DNA of 64,000 nt from Brugia malayi (GCF_000002995.4 NW_025062476.1:8492501-8556500); one strand, 5' to 3'; counted from the stretch's first letter, positions 1-15,500 are shown. Translations and numbers: made by a program. Notes: generated by a model not told the origin, from the sequence alone.

Positions 1-507
1 AACAAAAAAATGAGTTTGAAGATTCAACTGAGCTCATTCATATCTGTTCATTTAATCAAGCTATCAAGTCATTTACTCATCAATTAGTCGATTTACTGAG
101 TAGGAAACAAGTAAATGAAAAAAAAAAAAAAATCATTGTCACAGTTGTAACAAAATTCATATTCAATTAATTGTTATAATTTGGAGCCGCCTAAATACAA
201 ATATATTCGATATTTCGGATTTTAGAGCTAATTCCTCATTTTATTTGTATTACCTGCTTGACAGACCCAAATATAAAACACATAAAGTACTTTCTATAAT
301 TTGCGGCTAAAAGTATACTTTTCCCTTAAATTTTAACGCAACTTTATTTTGATACAATGATGTTGATATGATTGTTAACCAACGTTAGCGACGTTGTTTT
401 ATCTATTGTATTTACTTTCTTGCCAGTAAACCTTTCCATATTTCAGTAAGAAATGTAGAGTGTTTTCACTCCTGTGGGCCACTTCTAATATGTGAAAATT
501 TTAAAGA
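1..507. other. AT-rich flank upstream of the ephexin gene
   Basis: No coding region could be supported here. A TTTCAG acceptor-like site at about 441-446 lies 62 bases before the first recognised ATG (508) of the ephexin gene, so it could be a spliced-leader trans-splice site or the acceptor of a further upstream exon outside the window. The short reverse-strand open frame over 485-700 overlaps the true first exon on the other strand and is a shadow. Confidence 0.5.
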
Positions 508-3500
508 ATGGATAGTCAGAGATTGCTGGACGGAAATTTTTCGCCGGGACGAAATAGAGTAAAAAAGTTGTTGGAACATTTTGAGAAGTCACCGGTAAAT
601 GCAATTGCTCGGAGTAGTAACCCATCGTTAGCAGCACGGGAGAGGTTAGTACTTGTACAAGTTGATTTAAACAGTTACTGAATTCTTGGTGAATACTCAT
701 TTTGAATTTTAAAAAACTTTTATATTGGTGTCACTTCGCTTTTTCAATTATGGTTTAAAGATCATCACAAAAAGAAATTGCTTTTGGTGCTGACCTAAAC
801 GGTTAGCCTTAATCATTCGAAGTCAGAAGGACTGTAAAACAGAATTGATTCACGGAAGGATATAGTAGTTTATCTGGTTCACTTATAGTAGTTTATTTAT
901 TTTCACCGATTTTTGATTAACGGATCATTCAACCTTGCGTTTTAATCCTCCAACAATGAGTTTTTAATATAGGTGATAATAATATCGCCTAGTTAATGAT
1001 TACATTTTCCCGAGAGGCACTTGTGATATATGAACACCTAGCGTTTCTCACTTTTACAAAAAAAAAGTAGTTGTTTCCCACTTAGAACATATTGTCAAGA
1101 GAGATGAAAATTATACCAACCAGAAATTTTAGAGGAAGTAGATCATGTCATCACTTAGTGGAAAGTGGTAGCCGTTTCTTTCTTTTTAAATGATTTTTGA
1201 CTTTTGAATATTTGATTGTTTTTTTAGAACTTTTCACGCCCAATTTTTTTGTATAAAATTCTACTATGAGGCATGCAATGTAAGGTTTTCTTTAGAATTA
1301 TTATTTTCAGTCTACTTTTTATTTATAATCACTTTTCCTTAACTTTATAACTACAATTTTGTAGATGCCAGTCGATATCGCGACATCGTTCCTCGAAACA
1401 AGGATCCGCTGGCATCTATCAGAGACGAAGTATTCTTAAGAGACAGGTGAGGTTTGTGAGATTTTCTTCAGAGCTTCAGAATTACTTTTATTACTAAACC
1501 AATTCAATGATTCCTTTATAATCTGATAATAAGTCATATCCTTTGTCATATCCATAAGTTTGAGAAGGATGCGAAATTCACTTAACACTTTAGTACTCGC
1601 TTGTGGTAGAATAACCAACCATCCTTACAAAATAGTAACCTTATCTGTAAACTAATCTGACAACCATCTCATATTTATAGGACAGAATTTACATTGTGAT
1701 AGATTAGATTATGGTGTGAATTGAGTTCGTACTTATTCAATGCTTATTTAACTTTAATTTTTTTACTGTGTGATTCTTTACGATAAATTGAATAATTTGC
1801 TGAGAAAACTACTAGAAGGTCGAACTGTTTGGCTAAAAGTGAAAGCTCGCAATAAGCTAAACTTTTCTGCATGCAGATTGCACCGTTAATGTTACTGTGT
1901 TCATAATTCAGTCAAAAAGTCATACGGACATTCGGCCGAGTGGAAGATCATCGATAACTGTTAGACGACGAAGTGTAATGTCCAAAAGTTATAGCCATGG
2001 GGATCAAGCGGACCTTATCTCTGCTGTCAGGTTCGGTTCTGTAATCTAACGAAATTTCCTTTTATTTGTGTGTTATTGCTTGGTGTTTTTGAAATTTCTC
2101 CTAATTTCAACTTTGAAAACTAAAGAAATTTTGTGATGGGTCAGATAATTTAAGCCCAATTTACTGCGATTCGTTTCATAAATGGAAATGATATGAATTA
2201 AGGTTTAAATTACGAGAAATAGGATTCTTCCTATCGTTTTTGTAATAACTGCCATTTCAAAGTTTTTTTTTTTTCTTTTTTTTTTTTTCAAAATTTTTGA
2301 AAATGAATTCTATCTTTCTGAAGATATTATATCAAAATCAGTTAAGTAAAGGTTAATATGATTTGATTGAATATTGAAGAGAAATCAATCAATAAAATTA
2401 TGTTCCTCCGAAATATACAAGATTTTCATAATCCGTTTGCGTTCAACTCATAATTCATTTTACTAATATTTTACCTCTGAATGAGCAAATGATTGAATTT
2501 GAATTTGGAAAACAAATTTCTCGCTTGAGTGACTGAAAAAATTGGATCTAATTTGATTCAACAAATGAATATAAATGAGTACATACGTATTAAGTAAATG
2601 TGAACGATTACTTTGTTTCTGGATTTTTGACAGAACCTGTTCTGAGCGTGTCATCGGTCGTGCACCTTCCTCATTTCCTTTCGAGTTCCTTTCCTTACAC
2701 ATTTCCTTTGCACAATTCAGTGTTTCATTGAAGTAATACTAAAATTTCATAATATTTTAATAATATTCATAATATTATTTCTGGCTAGTTTCTTGGTTTA
2801 ATTTTCAATGAAATATTTGAATAACTAAGGTTAACAATGCTATTTGACATACAACGTCTTTTCCTTTTCATTTATTGTATGGGAATAAATGTAATACCTT
2901 CACACTTTGCTGTCATTTACCTGCACATTTCATTGATAGGTCTTATCCATAGATTCAAAATTTATTCGTTTTCTATTCACACTTTTAAAATCGTTTATTC
3001 TTATATTTTAGGTGTTCCATGCACAACCGACATCACCGAAAACTTGGGGCACTTTTTCAAGTGCTATTTGAGTTATTTGTTCTCAAGAAATTATGCGTAA
3101 TTATTCTCGATTCTTCAGTACAAATATTTTTGCTAATTATGGCTGAAAGAAACCACTTTTTATTGCACTTGTAAATATGCCAAAGAATATTTAATCATAA
3201 AGACATTCTTGAAGACACTAGAGTATTTATATTAGGTAATATCTACTAATTAATTCGAAGCATTAAGTAGCAATTATGCTGTTACCTAGCTTTCCATGTT
3301 TTAATTTACATAAATTTAAGAGGAAGAAAAGCTTGAAGAAGGCATGCCTTATCTTTTCACACGGAAGGTATGAAAATTATACTAATTTAAATTAAATCGA
3401 GAAATATTCTTAAGAGCTTAATCTTTTGGCAACTGTTGCTCAGATATATAAGGAATGTTTGTTATATTATCTTAATTTCGAAATCTTTTAAATTTTAGAT

Positions 3501-6500
3501 CAAACTCGACTGCACATAATTTAGTGGCAGTTTCTGCTAAGAATAATAACTTTTTTCAGTAGTTGACCTGCAAAAGAGAAATTTTTTTTTAATTGAGATA
3601 AAATTTACAAGTGAATGAAAAGATCGCTTGTTAAACGGATGGAAGGTTGTTGAGTCTTCGAAATGACGAACATGTTCTAATGCGATGCTTAGAAGCCGGT
3701 TTTCTAAAAGTAGAATATTTCGTGCCTGGTAGTGATGCTACTAGAAAAAGTGGAGTTGATTTTTTGTTTGGGCTTTGCTCTTTTCAAGAATGACAATTTG
3801 ATGGAACAACCATAAACTGTATTTTTAATTCTCAAAATTTCATTGATTTATTCACTAATTTTCATTTTTCCACTATTTCGTCCAATTTTTTATGACAATT
3901 TTACAGTTGTTAACAGTATTTTCATCATTCCACATTACTTTTTAATCACTATCTTAGATGGAAGTATGAAATGACCGAGTAAATCCCAATATTGGAAGTT
4001 GTCTGGTGCTGGCTTAATTATTAACAATTTCATTAATTAAATTTGAATTGCCTCAAAAATGGATTAATGCAATTCAACTGATCTTTTTCTGGAGATTTTT
4101 CTTGACTGTAAATGTTGCGCAACATTGCTATTCAAATGCATAAATATGCATGGCGCTTTCGATAGGAAATGCGCTTAATTTAAACTATCAAGCAGATCAA
4201 TTCATTTCCGATATTGTGGGCTGAGCGCTTTTAAACCTACTCCCACTATTCTATTGCTACTTCGCTAAAGATTTACTTCCTCAATTTGCTATTTTCAAAA
4301 ATCTCTAGTTTTTCTTTTTCTCAGTACCAAGATCTGCAATGTTTGCGCAAATTCAAATGTATTAGTAAATTGAAAGTATTTTCGTACTAAAATGACAAAG
4401 AAAGAAATTTATCAATGACGAAATGAATCAAAACCATTCAACTAGAATGAACAAATGAATATTTTAGAAAATGGGTTTAAATGTTGCTATCATATTGCAA
4501 ATTCGCTTCATTTTTTTCAACTCGTATTACTTGCTAAGTTTTGAAAGATGAAATTTTGGGTTAAGAATTCTGCTAGCCTCTCAAACGTACAGAAATCCAT
4601 TTAAGCTAACGTACTACTCTAACCATAATCGTATTGCAGTCCAACATTCATTACTGCTTTTTGAGAAACAATAACAAGAATATCATAAAGCTATTATTTA
4701 TTTTCTCGTTCTTTAATTGTTATTCCAGAAAAAAAAAAAACTAATCGTATCAGATTATTTGGCCATTTTGTTCTTAAATGTAAGCTCTCTTCATGACACT
4801 ACTTTTCTCTCAGTGTGAAAGAAAGACTATACAATTTTCTTGCATTAATTATCAGAAGCAATGTTGTGACAAATGATTTGACTGCAAATGTTAACTGATA
4901 ATTGGAGTTATTATTTTCTACAGTTCTCGAAAGCTAAGACTTAAACTATGTTGTAAATAACTTTACTCTCCACACTTTCTCACACTGCAGAGACAAACAT
5001 ATTATTTGTACTTCCGTCTTTTATTTAACTTTCACGAGTATATAAGGTTAAAAATGCAAATTAGAGATAGTGATCGAATTTTCAAAATTAAAAGATAAAA
5101 ATGGCTTAATTGTTTATGATCCATCTGATTCTCTCTACTTTATGTGTTTTGTTGTCTTTCATATTCAAATGATCTTGCAAAGGGATTCGTAGAAATACCG
5201 ACATTTCTGCAGTTTCTCTAAAAAAAAAGAATCATAGCATTGTATTTCCTTCTTCTCAGTAGTTCTCAGAGTATTCCTCTCTTTTGTTGAACAATAATTT
5301 CCTTTTTCTTTCACTGAAAATCAGTCGAAATGTATTTTAGAAATTTCATTTTTTTTTTCAATGTCTCTTCATTTTGACAAAATATTGTGCTAATATAAAT
5401 ATATATTATATGTCACAGGAGTAATTACCAAAGCTAAATAATAGCTGCAAATTAGAAGCAATCTTAGCATATATTTGTCTCTGCATTGCTTTTAGCTGAT
5501 ATTAGCAAAATTACTTTTCCTTCAAAATAATGCATTTTGCAATTTGCGCCAAATTCGGTTTATTATAGCTATAGCTCTTCATCTCTTGATTATTAATAAA
5601 ATTGGAAAATAGCGTTTTTTCAACCTAGATTTTTGTTCTTATTACAAAATTCAACAATTATTGTTTTATACAAGGCACTGATCTCAGAATTATTTCAATA
5701 AACTTAATTTACATATCATTGAATCTTAATTTTTTCATTTATTCTTTTACTGATATAATATGTTCCCTGATTTTTCAGAATCAGGAGCACAAATCGGAGT
5801 CGATTTATAAAATAATTTAGGTAAATATAAATATACACTAGTCTCAAACAATGGTTACTTAATAGCTCACAGAGCAAATGATGAGTCTTTGTAAGAAATC
5901 TATTTCTCTTAGAAACATTATTTCTTAAATTTGATTATCAAATTCTCGAATAAGACATATACTATGTTAAAGAAAAATTCAAGAAAAAGTATGGTCGAGA
6001 AAAAGTCCTTTCTTGTAATTTGAGTTTCACTTACTCGATTATGCAAAATCTACAGCATTAAATGATCAGTCATATTAGAATTTCAGTCCAACTTGCAATT
6101 TACTATAACAGTTATGCAGTATCCATGTGACTTCCTATTTACCCATTCTTGCTTCTCTGCACGTAAGTTTTAGATGAGACATGAAATTTCCAGTACAACA
6201 TCAACAGGTATGACTAGATACCTTAGCAGGTTTGAGAAGTGAAATAACTGGATTTATAACAAAAAAGTGCCGTGGCTAAATCTCTAATCTAGTTCTAACA
6301 GTTAAATTAAAATGGTGATACAGACAAAACAAATTTTCTAGCTGATCATATAGGATGGATCGTAGGTCTATTAATTTATGCGAAAGATCCAATCACTGCT
6401 TTCATAAATAGCGGTGGAAGGACATAGGAATCTCAGTGAAAAGTGAAAAAGAATGAGTGCATTCAGTCATTAATAAAATGTTGTTTTCAGTTCATTCAAT

Positions 6501-9500
6501 TTTTTCTTAAAGAAATTCCTTTTTTAATTCATGACATGTTATACTCCCAATATTTGCAATCATCAGGTATTTGTATGACCTATAGAATTTGGTTCAGCGA
6601 CGGCAAAGTGTGATTGTTTGCACAGTTTATGAGTTACATCTTTTCAATCTCGTTGATCTGCCACTTTTTTTATAACGACAAAATTTAAAAAACTCAATAA
6701 TTTACGTCGTCGCTACACGCATTACTTATTAATTTTTAGACGCGATGTATCGAAAAAATCTGTGATGACAAGCAGTGATACGAACGTCGCTATAGTTCTT
6801 GCGACTCCGGTGATCTCCAGAAATTCCTGTGACATGTCCCATCTTATTCAGTCAATGTGTGTCAGCGATTCTAATACATACGCAATTGATCAAGGACAAG
6901 AACATCGAAGTCGACCAAAGCCACCTCCACCTATTAAACCTGCAACACTTAAGAACAAAATTGGCTGTAGAAGTACTCAGAACTTATTTTCTCCACAAAC
7001 CTCAAAACCTGACCTTTCAATAGCTGATAAAAGTTTACCGAGAGCTCCTTCTGATGTGATTAATTCATCAGAAACAGCAAGCGAAGAAAGAACCAATCAT
7101 GCAGGAGAAGTAATATACATCTCAGAAGATATCATACCAGAGTCTGATCCATCGTTTGAGGCGATGCGGATAACGGCTTTATGTATTGAAGAATTTAAAA
7201 AGGTTGAAAATGATTCACATACTTTGGAATCTGCTGAGAAACCAAATAGTGGAACTATAATTACTAATAAACGAGCAAGCTTCATTAACGAAGAGATCAA
7301 AAAACCTAAAATAAAACCACCACCACCACCCATTCAATCTCATATACGTCGCTCTCAGTCTGGAAGAGATACCAGTAAGGTCGAGGCTATTAGAAGAAAA
7401 TTGAATTTGGAAGGTGTTTTTGACACTAACCGAAATATCGCGCCGAATAATGCGAGTATTGATGAGAGTACTTCATTAAATACTCATAGATTTGAGCGGT
7501 GTCTGGAGAGCTTGGACATACCCAGGTAAGTAGTTATTAGCCGATAGATTAATTCATTTTTCAGAAATACATCAGGAGGCTAACTTTGAACTTTTCTGCT
7601 TTTAGCAGAGGATTCAGAACTCTAAATAAATCTTTACCTCTTTGTCTACAACCTTACTCATTATCAAACCTATAATTAATGGTGAATCTTATCACTTCAG
7701 TCTCTTGAAATTCACATGATTTTAGTGTACCATCAATACCACCACCATTGCCACCAATGCTCTCACCTCATGATGTTCTTAATGATGAGACGTACGAAGA
7801 AATTGAACAACTAACCTATGCTGAGGTGAAATATTTAAATTATTTTGAGTTCTGAAAATAACTTGAACACGTCTAAATTTTTTCTTATTTTTAGGAAAAT
7901 GGCGAAACTGGTAATAAAACGGAAACAGTTGATGAGCTAATCGATGAGGTTTTAATGCGAGAATCAAATTGTGACAAAAGGTTTGCAAATCATTTATGGC
8001 GTCCACTTTCCATGCTACAAATATTTCTCAGTGCTTTTAGTTCCAATTAAATTGATCATTTAAACATTATGTGACTCTAGCTTACTTAGATGAATAGACA
8101 GAAAAGTCACTTCAGCTTTCAACGCCTTCTAAATCTGAACAGAGGGAGAAAATGCATATCTAAAAGAAGTGCGAAATCGAGAAAGCTTGTCCAAGCAGTC
8201 GATCTCTAGTGTTTTTTTTTGTTTTTGAGTTGAAAGGGTATTACTAATTGAGAAGAGAAGATATCACTAATTATGGATAATTTCTTCACATTCTCGTTCC
8301 GTACTCTCGAATTTTCTCAAATTTCGAAGATTATTATACCAATTAGTCAATCATATCAAACTTTTTATATTCAAAATATTTATTCAATTTTTCAAACTTC
8401 TGAGTTTATCTTTTCAGTTCAAAGCATCCGCAAATGCACGAAACACTGACTAATACTGATAACTTTTGTAGTGGACAAGGTGAATTTTATACTGATAGAA
8501 AAGGAAATCAATTCAATGATAAAAGTAATATATATCCGAGCAACAACCATTTTGGAGCAACGCTACGAGAATTCAATGAGGTGAAATATTACATGAAAAA
8601 TAAAGTAGTTTTAATTGAGTTACTTCATCAACTGTTTTGTTATAATTTTCACCTTTATTCCATGTCTTCACTTATCCCTTTGTTCTATTCATTTTTTTTT
8701 TTTAAAAAAATTTACTCTGATTTGCTTACCACTTAAAATTCTATTTAGAGCTTTCAAACTACGTATCCTACACACCATTTTAGCAATTTGGAGATTTTTG
8801 GATGCCAAATTGCTTTCAAGATCTTGCAGACATTTACGAAAATTTCTGTAGTAATAGAATCCTAACAAGATGTTATAATAAAAAACTTTAAATCATCATG
8901 TTCAAATTCCACTTTCAGAGCGAAAACAATGATTCTTAGGCTAAAACCCAAAACATTTAATTATTCGTTTTTAAAAAAACTATTCTTAAAAATATATACA
9001 TAATTGGAAAGATAAATTCCAAATAAAAATTTTCGAAGTCAGTGATTATATTTTACAGGTCCATTACTTTTAAATATCATTTAAAGATAAACAGAAATAC
9101 TATTTGTATGGCTGATATGAAAAAATTTTTAAATTGAATTTCTACTTTCCAATCATAAAACTAAAATATAAACCCAAAACAAAAATTTTCTTTGAAACTT
9201 AGAATATCATTTATGACTGATTCCAAAAATGAATGTTTCCATCAAAATATAAAAATTAATTGAAAAATAAATTATATTATTTGAAAATTGCATTATACAT
9301 TTTTATTAAAATTAAAATTTATGTTAAAGTGAGTGCTCAAGTTCAAAATTTTTTGGAAAGAATTCGTAACTTTAATAACTCATTGAATGCGCATTGATAA
9401 TGTGATTAGAAACTCTTTTATATGTTCCTTTCCAAATTTTGGAAATCCACTCTTTTTAGAGTAATGTAAGGCCAGACGAGAAAGCAGCCACGATGAGAAG

Positions 9501-12500
9501 GCCAAAAAGTGCCTTGGAATTCGATAAATTATTGCGAATTAAATCCGATATTCAGTTAAATATCACGAGAAAGGTTTTTGAGTTATTTTTATTTTTGTGT
9601 AACGAAATTCAGAAATAAGATCAATTACTCTTTACTTGCTGTTTAACCTTTAGTTTAAATTGCTTTTGAGTAAAGGTTAATTTTAATAAGACTAGGTAAC
9701 TAACACCTAACTACACCCATTGATCATCCGACTTTAAATAAGCACGGCTAGTTGTATCCACACTTGATGAATGCACTTTGGTTCCTTCCTCTGTCTTTTT
9801 CAATTAGGATCTGTTCTAGTCGTTGAAATATGAGCAACTAACTTTACTGTCTATTGTTCATTACATTATTGCGGATTGATAATTTCTATTTTTCACACTC
9901 TGACTTAAGTCACGAAGAGATAGACTGCACAACCGAGCTGAAAGAAGTAGTTCTGGGTGTACGCACAAAAGCACCTCAGCTATTCTCTCAATCACGCTAA
10001 CTGTCCTCTGCAGTACCGTTTGACATCCCAATAAAATTTATTTGCAGAATGACAGTAGCAGTAATCAGTTTGTACTATCCTGTATCTTTTGTAATATTGG
10101 ATATAAATTCTGCTTTCTTCTCTTTTAATTTGTAGCCATAAGTTTTATTTTTCAATTTTTTAGGCTGATAGAAGTAATATGTTTAACTTGTTTTCATATT
10201 TATTAAGACTTGTTTGAAAAAAATATTCACAAAAATATTTAAAATATTTACAAAAAATGTTCACAATAATCATCCTTTGATACGAGAGAAATTACTTGTA
10301 TTATTTTCTTAAAAGTTATCTATTTAAATGGAAAATGTAAATTAAAGGTCGGCCAAATCAAATTCAAAGTAAGCTCAGCGTCTCAAGAAAGGCAGCGATG
10401 TAAACGCCTTTCATTTATTGATCGAGAAAGATCGAAGAATTATAGTAATGATAAAGTTCTGGCTAAAATAGATTTTCCTTTGGATGAACAGTGTATTTAT
10501 GGTGATGTTTGGTCTTCAGATGAAGACGATTATATTTGCAGTACAGATCAGAAACAAGGTGACTTCTAATGAAATTATTAGTTCCGAAATTTCAGCACTG
10601 ATTTAAAATATGTTCATTTTATCTAATTATCGTTTGTTATTTCCGTAGAGCAAGCACAAATGCAATCTCAAAAAGGCAATCTCGGTGAGGTGATTAATGT
10701 TGGCAAGGATAAGTCAGATGAACCATATTCGATGTTATCGGAAATTGAGCGAGAGCTTCGTCTAAGATTCCAGACTCATAACAATCTTCCCGGTAAACCT
10801 CCGGAATTGTACTTATATATCGTGAGCTGGATATTTTCTTATAGTTTTCTGTTAATTAAGACAGCGGAAAATGTAATGTCACTTTTTTCCTATGGAACAG
10901 TTAATATAAAAATTTAATATTTACCATCAGCAAATGATTAATTTAAAATAAATGTTCTCTTTTTTTAGATATTGTGCTGGAATCAAGGAGAAGATCTATG
11001 AGTGCCGATCCACTCGTCCATGATAGTACCTCGATTACAGCCAAAAGAGAAAATGCATCATGTGGCTGGAGATGCATCCAAGGCTATGGCAGTGACAATG
11101 ATGGTGTTTGTTGTCAGACTAAAGATGATAAACAGAAACCATCAACAGAAGGTTATGAAACTATTGTAAGTATCCCTTTACGCTAAGATTTAATTTAAAA
11201 TATATCACGAGCCAAACATGATGTAAAAATACAGGCAGAAATCAAGCTCGAAAATCAAAATGAATTTGAATTAGCTCAATTAGCATTCGCTTGAAAAAAA
11301 AACTTTTAAACATTTCAGTATTCCAAAAGTAATCTTTAGTATAAATTGTAGATTTCATCAATTTCGCCATCATCCGAGCATAACTGCCTACCGAGTACGT
11401 CATCAGATTACACCTTAAGAGAAATCGATCGCTCAATTTATACTGCAAGGTTTATTTTTCCATTTTTTAATGCACAGTCATTCTTCAATAATTAAAATTT
11501 GATCCTACATCGGTCATTAGGAAATGTGAATAATTTCTTCAGGGTAATTCCTGATCCGCAACCGCTTTATCAAATCTACATGATGGAGCAGAATGGTCAG
11601 CTGATTTATGAGACCAAGGAACAGAAAATCACGCAACCGAGTTTTAGTGGGAAAAGTATCTCTAAGGTCAAAAAATTCTGTTAAGTATACTGATTTTCTT
11701 CATTGCTCACTCTCATTTCTTAAAAAACTGAATAAACTTTAGATGCAACGAGTTGCCTCGACTGCTTCAACCGATAGCGGACGTGGCGCAGACTGTTCTA
11801 CAACTGTGTCGCAGCCTACGTCCAACACATCAATGAGACGTGAACGTTTGGTTGCAGGTAGTCATTTTGCTAGTCAACGATCGCTATGGTGTGAGCTTCC
11901 AGAAGTGAGTCTCTTTTCTGGTATCCGAAATTTTACTTTTGCAAGCTTCTGTCATGTTTCGTTAAAATTGTTGCCCTCATTTTATTAGTTTTAGGTAAGA
12001 AATGCGGGTTTGTTGGAAAGATTGGACGAAGATATGAAAAAGCTGCAGGAAGCATATTTCGAAGTGATTACCAGTGAAGCTTCTTATCTTCGTTCAATTA
12101 ATATCCTAATTACCCATTTCATGGCTGCTCCTGAAATGCTCGGTAAGCTTTATAGTCGTTTTTAAGTCTGTAAAAAGTTGATCAAAAAATGTTCAGTGCT
12201 TATTTTATCAAATTTTCAGGTTCGAAAAGACCTTCTTCAACAATAACAAATGAAGAACGAAAACAACTTTTCAGCAATATATTCGCTGTTCGAGACTGTA
12301 GTGAGAAGTAAAGAAATTATTGCTAATGTTTCATTCATTTTCTTTATTTTTACAAGTGCAAAGCTGCGAACTTAGATTACTGATTAATTAATATAAAATA
12401 GATTTTGATTTGAAAATTAAAAGAAAATGTTTGCATGTGCAAACTTATTCTCTCTAGTTTTATCTGCTCTTTTAAGCAAGGAAGCTCGAACTCTGCCTGC

Positions 12501-15500
12501 AAACTTTCACGCAAAAATCTTGTTGTTGGCTGACCCCAACTCGGGGTGGCCACTCGGGTCAGCTAACCGACAAGTATGCTGAATTATGTCAATATTAGAT
12601 TTATTTCAACTATTATTGAAGAAAGTATGCATGCCTTTTGCTCATAATGTGGGAGAATTTGCATACGTTTTTGCTACAGCAAGCATTCAGAATGTTTCTA
12701 AAGTTTAATTCGAACAATGTTACAGTTTCTGTATTTTCATCCGGTAAATTTGTTCTGCTTGAAGTTCTTTTAAATCTTTTTTAAATTTTAATGATTGTTG
12801 TTATTTTGTTTGACAATTCAACTCCGTCTTAAGTTATTTTTTCAGGTTATTATCAGATTTGGAGAATAGACTACAAGAAAGTTTGGTACTGTCCGATATT
12901 TGTGATATCTTATGTGATCATTTTGAAACAAATTTCGATCCTTATATTAAATATTGCTCTAATCAAGTTTATCAAGACCGAACACTTCGAAAACTCAAGT
13001 TCGTTATTTTATGTAAAAAATAAAAATGGACAGAGAAAAGAATTAACATATTTTGGATCGTATTATGATCTCATCACGTCACTTTGCTTTCACAATCGGC
13101 AGAATAAGGAATATTCAATGGTTTTTCTTTGAAAACTCTAAATTTTTAATTGCAGATCTGAAAATCCTTCATTTCTGTCGTGCATTCAGCGCCTGGAAAG
13201 TGACCGTCTATGTCAAGGACTGGACATGCGCTCATTCCTAATGTTACCTATGCAAAGAGTTACTCGTTATCCACTTTTGATGATTGCGATTCTCGAGCAT
13301 GCACAGCAAGATGCAGCAAACTATCAGACTGCCCAAATTGCATTGTATTTAGCCAATCATGTATGTTTCTTGCTTTTTACCGCAGAACTTGATAAGATTA
13401 AGAGACCTTAGTTGTATTATAGTAAGTTTACCATTTTCATTTATATTAGAGATAATTAGGTTAGTTACTAGATTGCAAGCTGATTTGGAGAGGTAGAGTT
13501 ACTTTAAAATGACTTCCTATTGTTTAATGCTTAAATAATTTCACCCATTTGGGCTTTTTCCTGTTTTAAATCAAATAATTGTCTGTAAATTGTTAAATAA
13601 AGTAAGAGGAATTTTCAAAACAAATTAGATAAAATTACCTCCCTACTTTTTCTTCATTTTTAAATGAACTTTTTCACTTTGTTTCGAGTTTTAGATTGTC
13701 ACTTGCTGTAATGAAGGTGCCCGACATATGGAGCGTACCGAACAATTACTAGAAATTGAGCGTCGCCTCGTTTACAAATCTTCTGATTTGAGGTATTTTA
13801 CCTAATTCAATGATTGATTACTTCCATGTCTATTAGAGTTCACTTCATATTTTACACTTTGTGAATGCCATTTCTGCTTAATTTCAGACGTATTCCGCTG
13901 GTTTCATCAGGACGTTATTTAGTTAAACGTGGGTCGCTCATATGTCTGAATGAAAAGCGATCTAAGAAACTCTTAAATACTCGACAACAATTCCAGAGCA
14001 TATATATTTTTCTTTTTAATGATATTATTATGTTAACGAAGAAGAAAGTGTATGCTTTTACTTTAATTTTCTGGCTCATTCATTTGAAAGAAAGTGATAC
14101 TTCATCTGTCAAAGTTAAAATATCATAAAAACAATTTATAATGCTTTCGAAGTCTATTTATCCAATAATATAAAATTTCCTGACTTTTCTACAGTCTCAC
14201 AATCTAATTTTTTAGCACCATTTGTTAAATGAGGTCAGATTAATCAATTTAAATCCACTGCACCTATTTTTTACTTTCATTTCGGACCGTCTATTTTAGT
14301 AATGGAACTTATATATGCAAAGATTATTCCGCAAGAAGATTTGTCGATATTGAACCAGTTGAAGTTAACGATCCCAAGGTTCGTTCTATTGGTAGAAGTT
14401 TTATTTTCTTCTCAATTTCATAAGTTTTAGATTTTGAGCATAATTCCAGAATTACAATGAGGAATTGAAAGCTCTGTGTGATACGGAATGCTTGCTTTCA
14501 TCAAGTAGTCATGTTGTATCAGTAGCAGGTTAGAACACAAATGAAAAATGAAAACTCATATTTTAATATCTAAATTTTTAAAGGAGATCGACAAAATTTT
14601 AACAACTTTATTGAGGTGATATAATTAAACTGACTGAAGTATATGATCTCATTTTTAATATTTAAAGCAGATCACATTTTTGAAATTGTTGCATTCAATT
14701 TTTTCCTTGTACATATAAGATTCTCCATCATTTAATCTAATGAGAAATGTATTGTTTATTTATTTTTTGAAAGAGTGAAGCAATGAAAGTATTAACGACT
14801 GTTTACATTTAATTAGTTTTGGAAACAAAATTACTTTTTATATTGTAAATACGATTACTTCATTGGTTCATTATTTTCCAAGCATCCCCTGAAAGTTGAT
14901 AGTAAATTTTAACCCTTTTTTTGGTAGTAAAATGTAACACTATTCGGTGCTAGATGTATTCTTTCAGTTGTTGCAGTCCGTAACAGCACATATTCCGCTG
15001 AAGAAGCCGCATCTTTTCATTTGTACTCTCATGCATAATGCTGTAGGGAAACAAGTGGAGCTTCTTTTGAATGCAGATTCCGAAACCGATCGTGAACGAT
15101 GGTTGTCCGCACTAAGACCACCTACTGTATAAATAATATTTATATTTCAGTTACATTCATTCTATATTTTCTCACAATTCCCTCCGGAAGGCAGTAAGGG
15201 TAGGATAATTCAGTCTTAATGATTCTTAAGTGATTTAACTTCAGTGCACCAATCCAGAAGAAAAGATCTATGCTGATTGGGATTGCCCACAAGCTGTCGC
15301 TGTGCATCGGTATTCTCCGAGCCAAGAAGATGAGTTACCACTGGAGAGAGGCGATTTAATCAATATACTGCGTAAAATGCCAGATGGTCATTAATTTAAT
15401 CCAATTCAATTAATAAACAGTTAATTTTCATTAACAGCTCCTAAATATGAAAAATAAAGAAGCATAAATATCTTTATTTCAGGTTGGTTTTACGGTGAAA

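Noticed and set aside
15140..15325. Minus-strand frame opposite the SH3 exon
   Set aside because: Shadow of the ephexin coding exon on the other strand.
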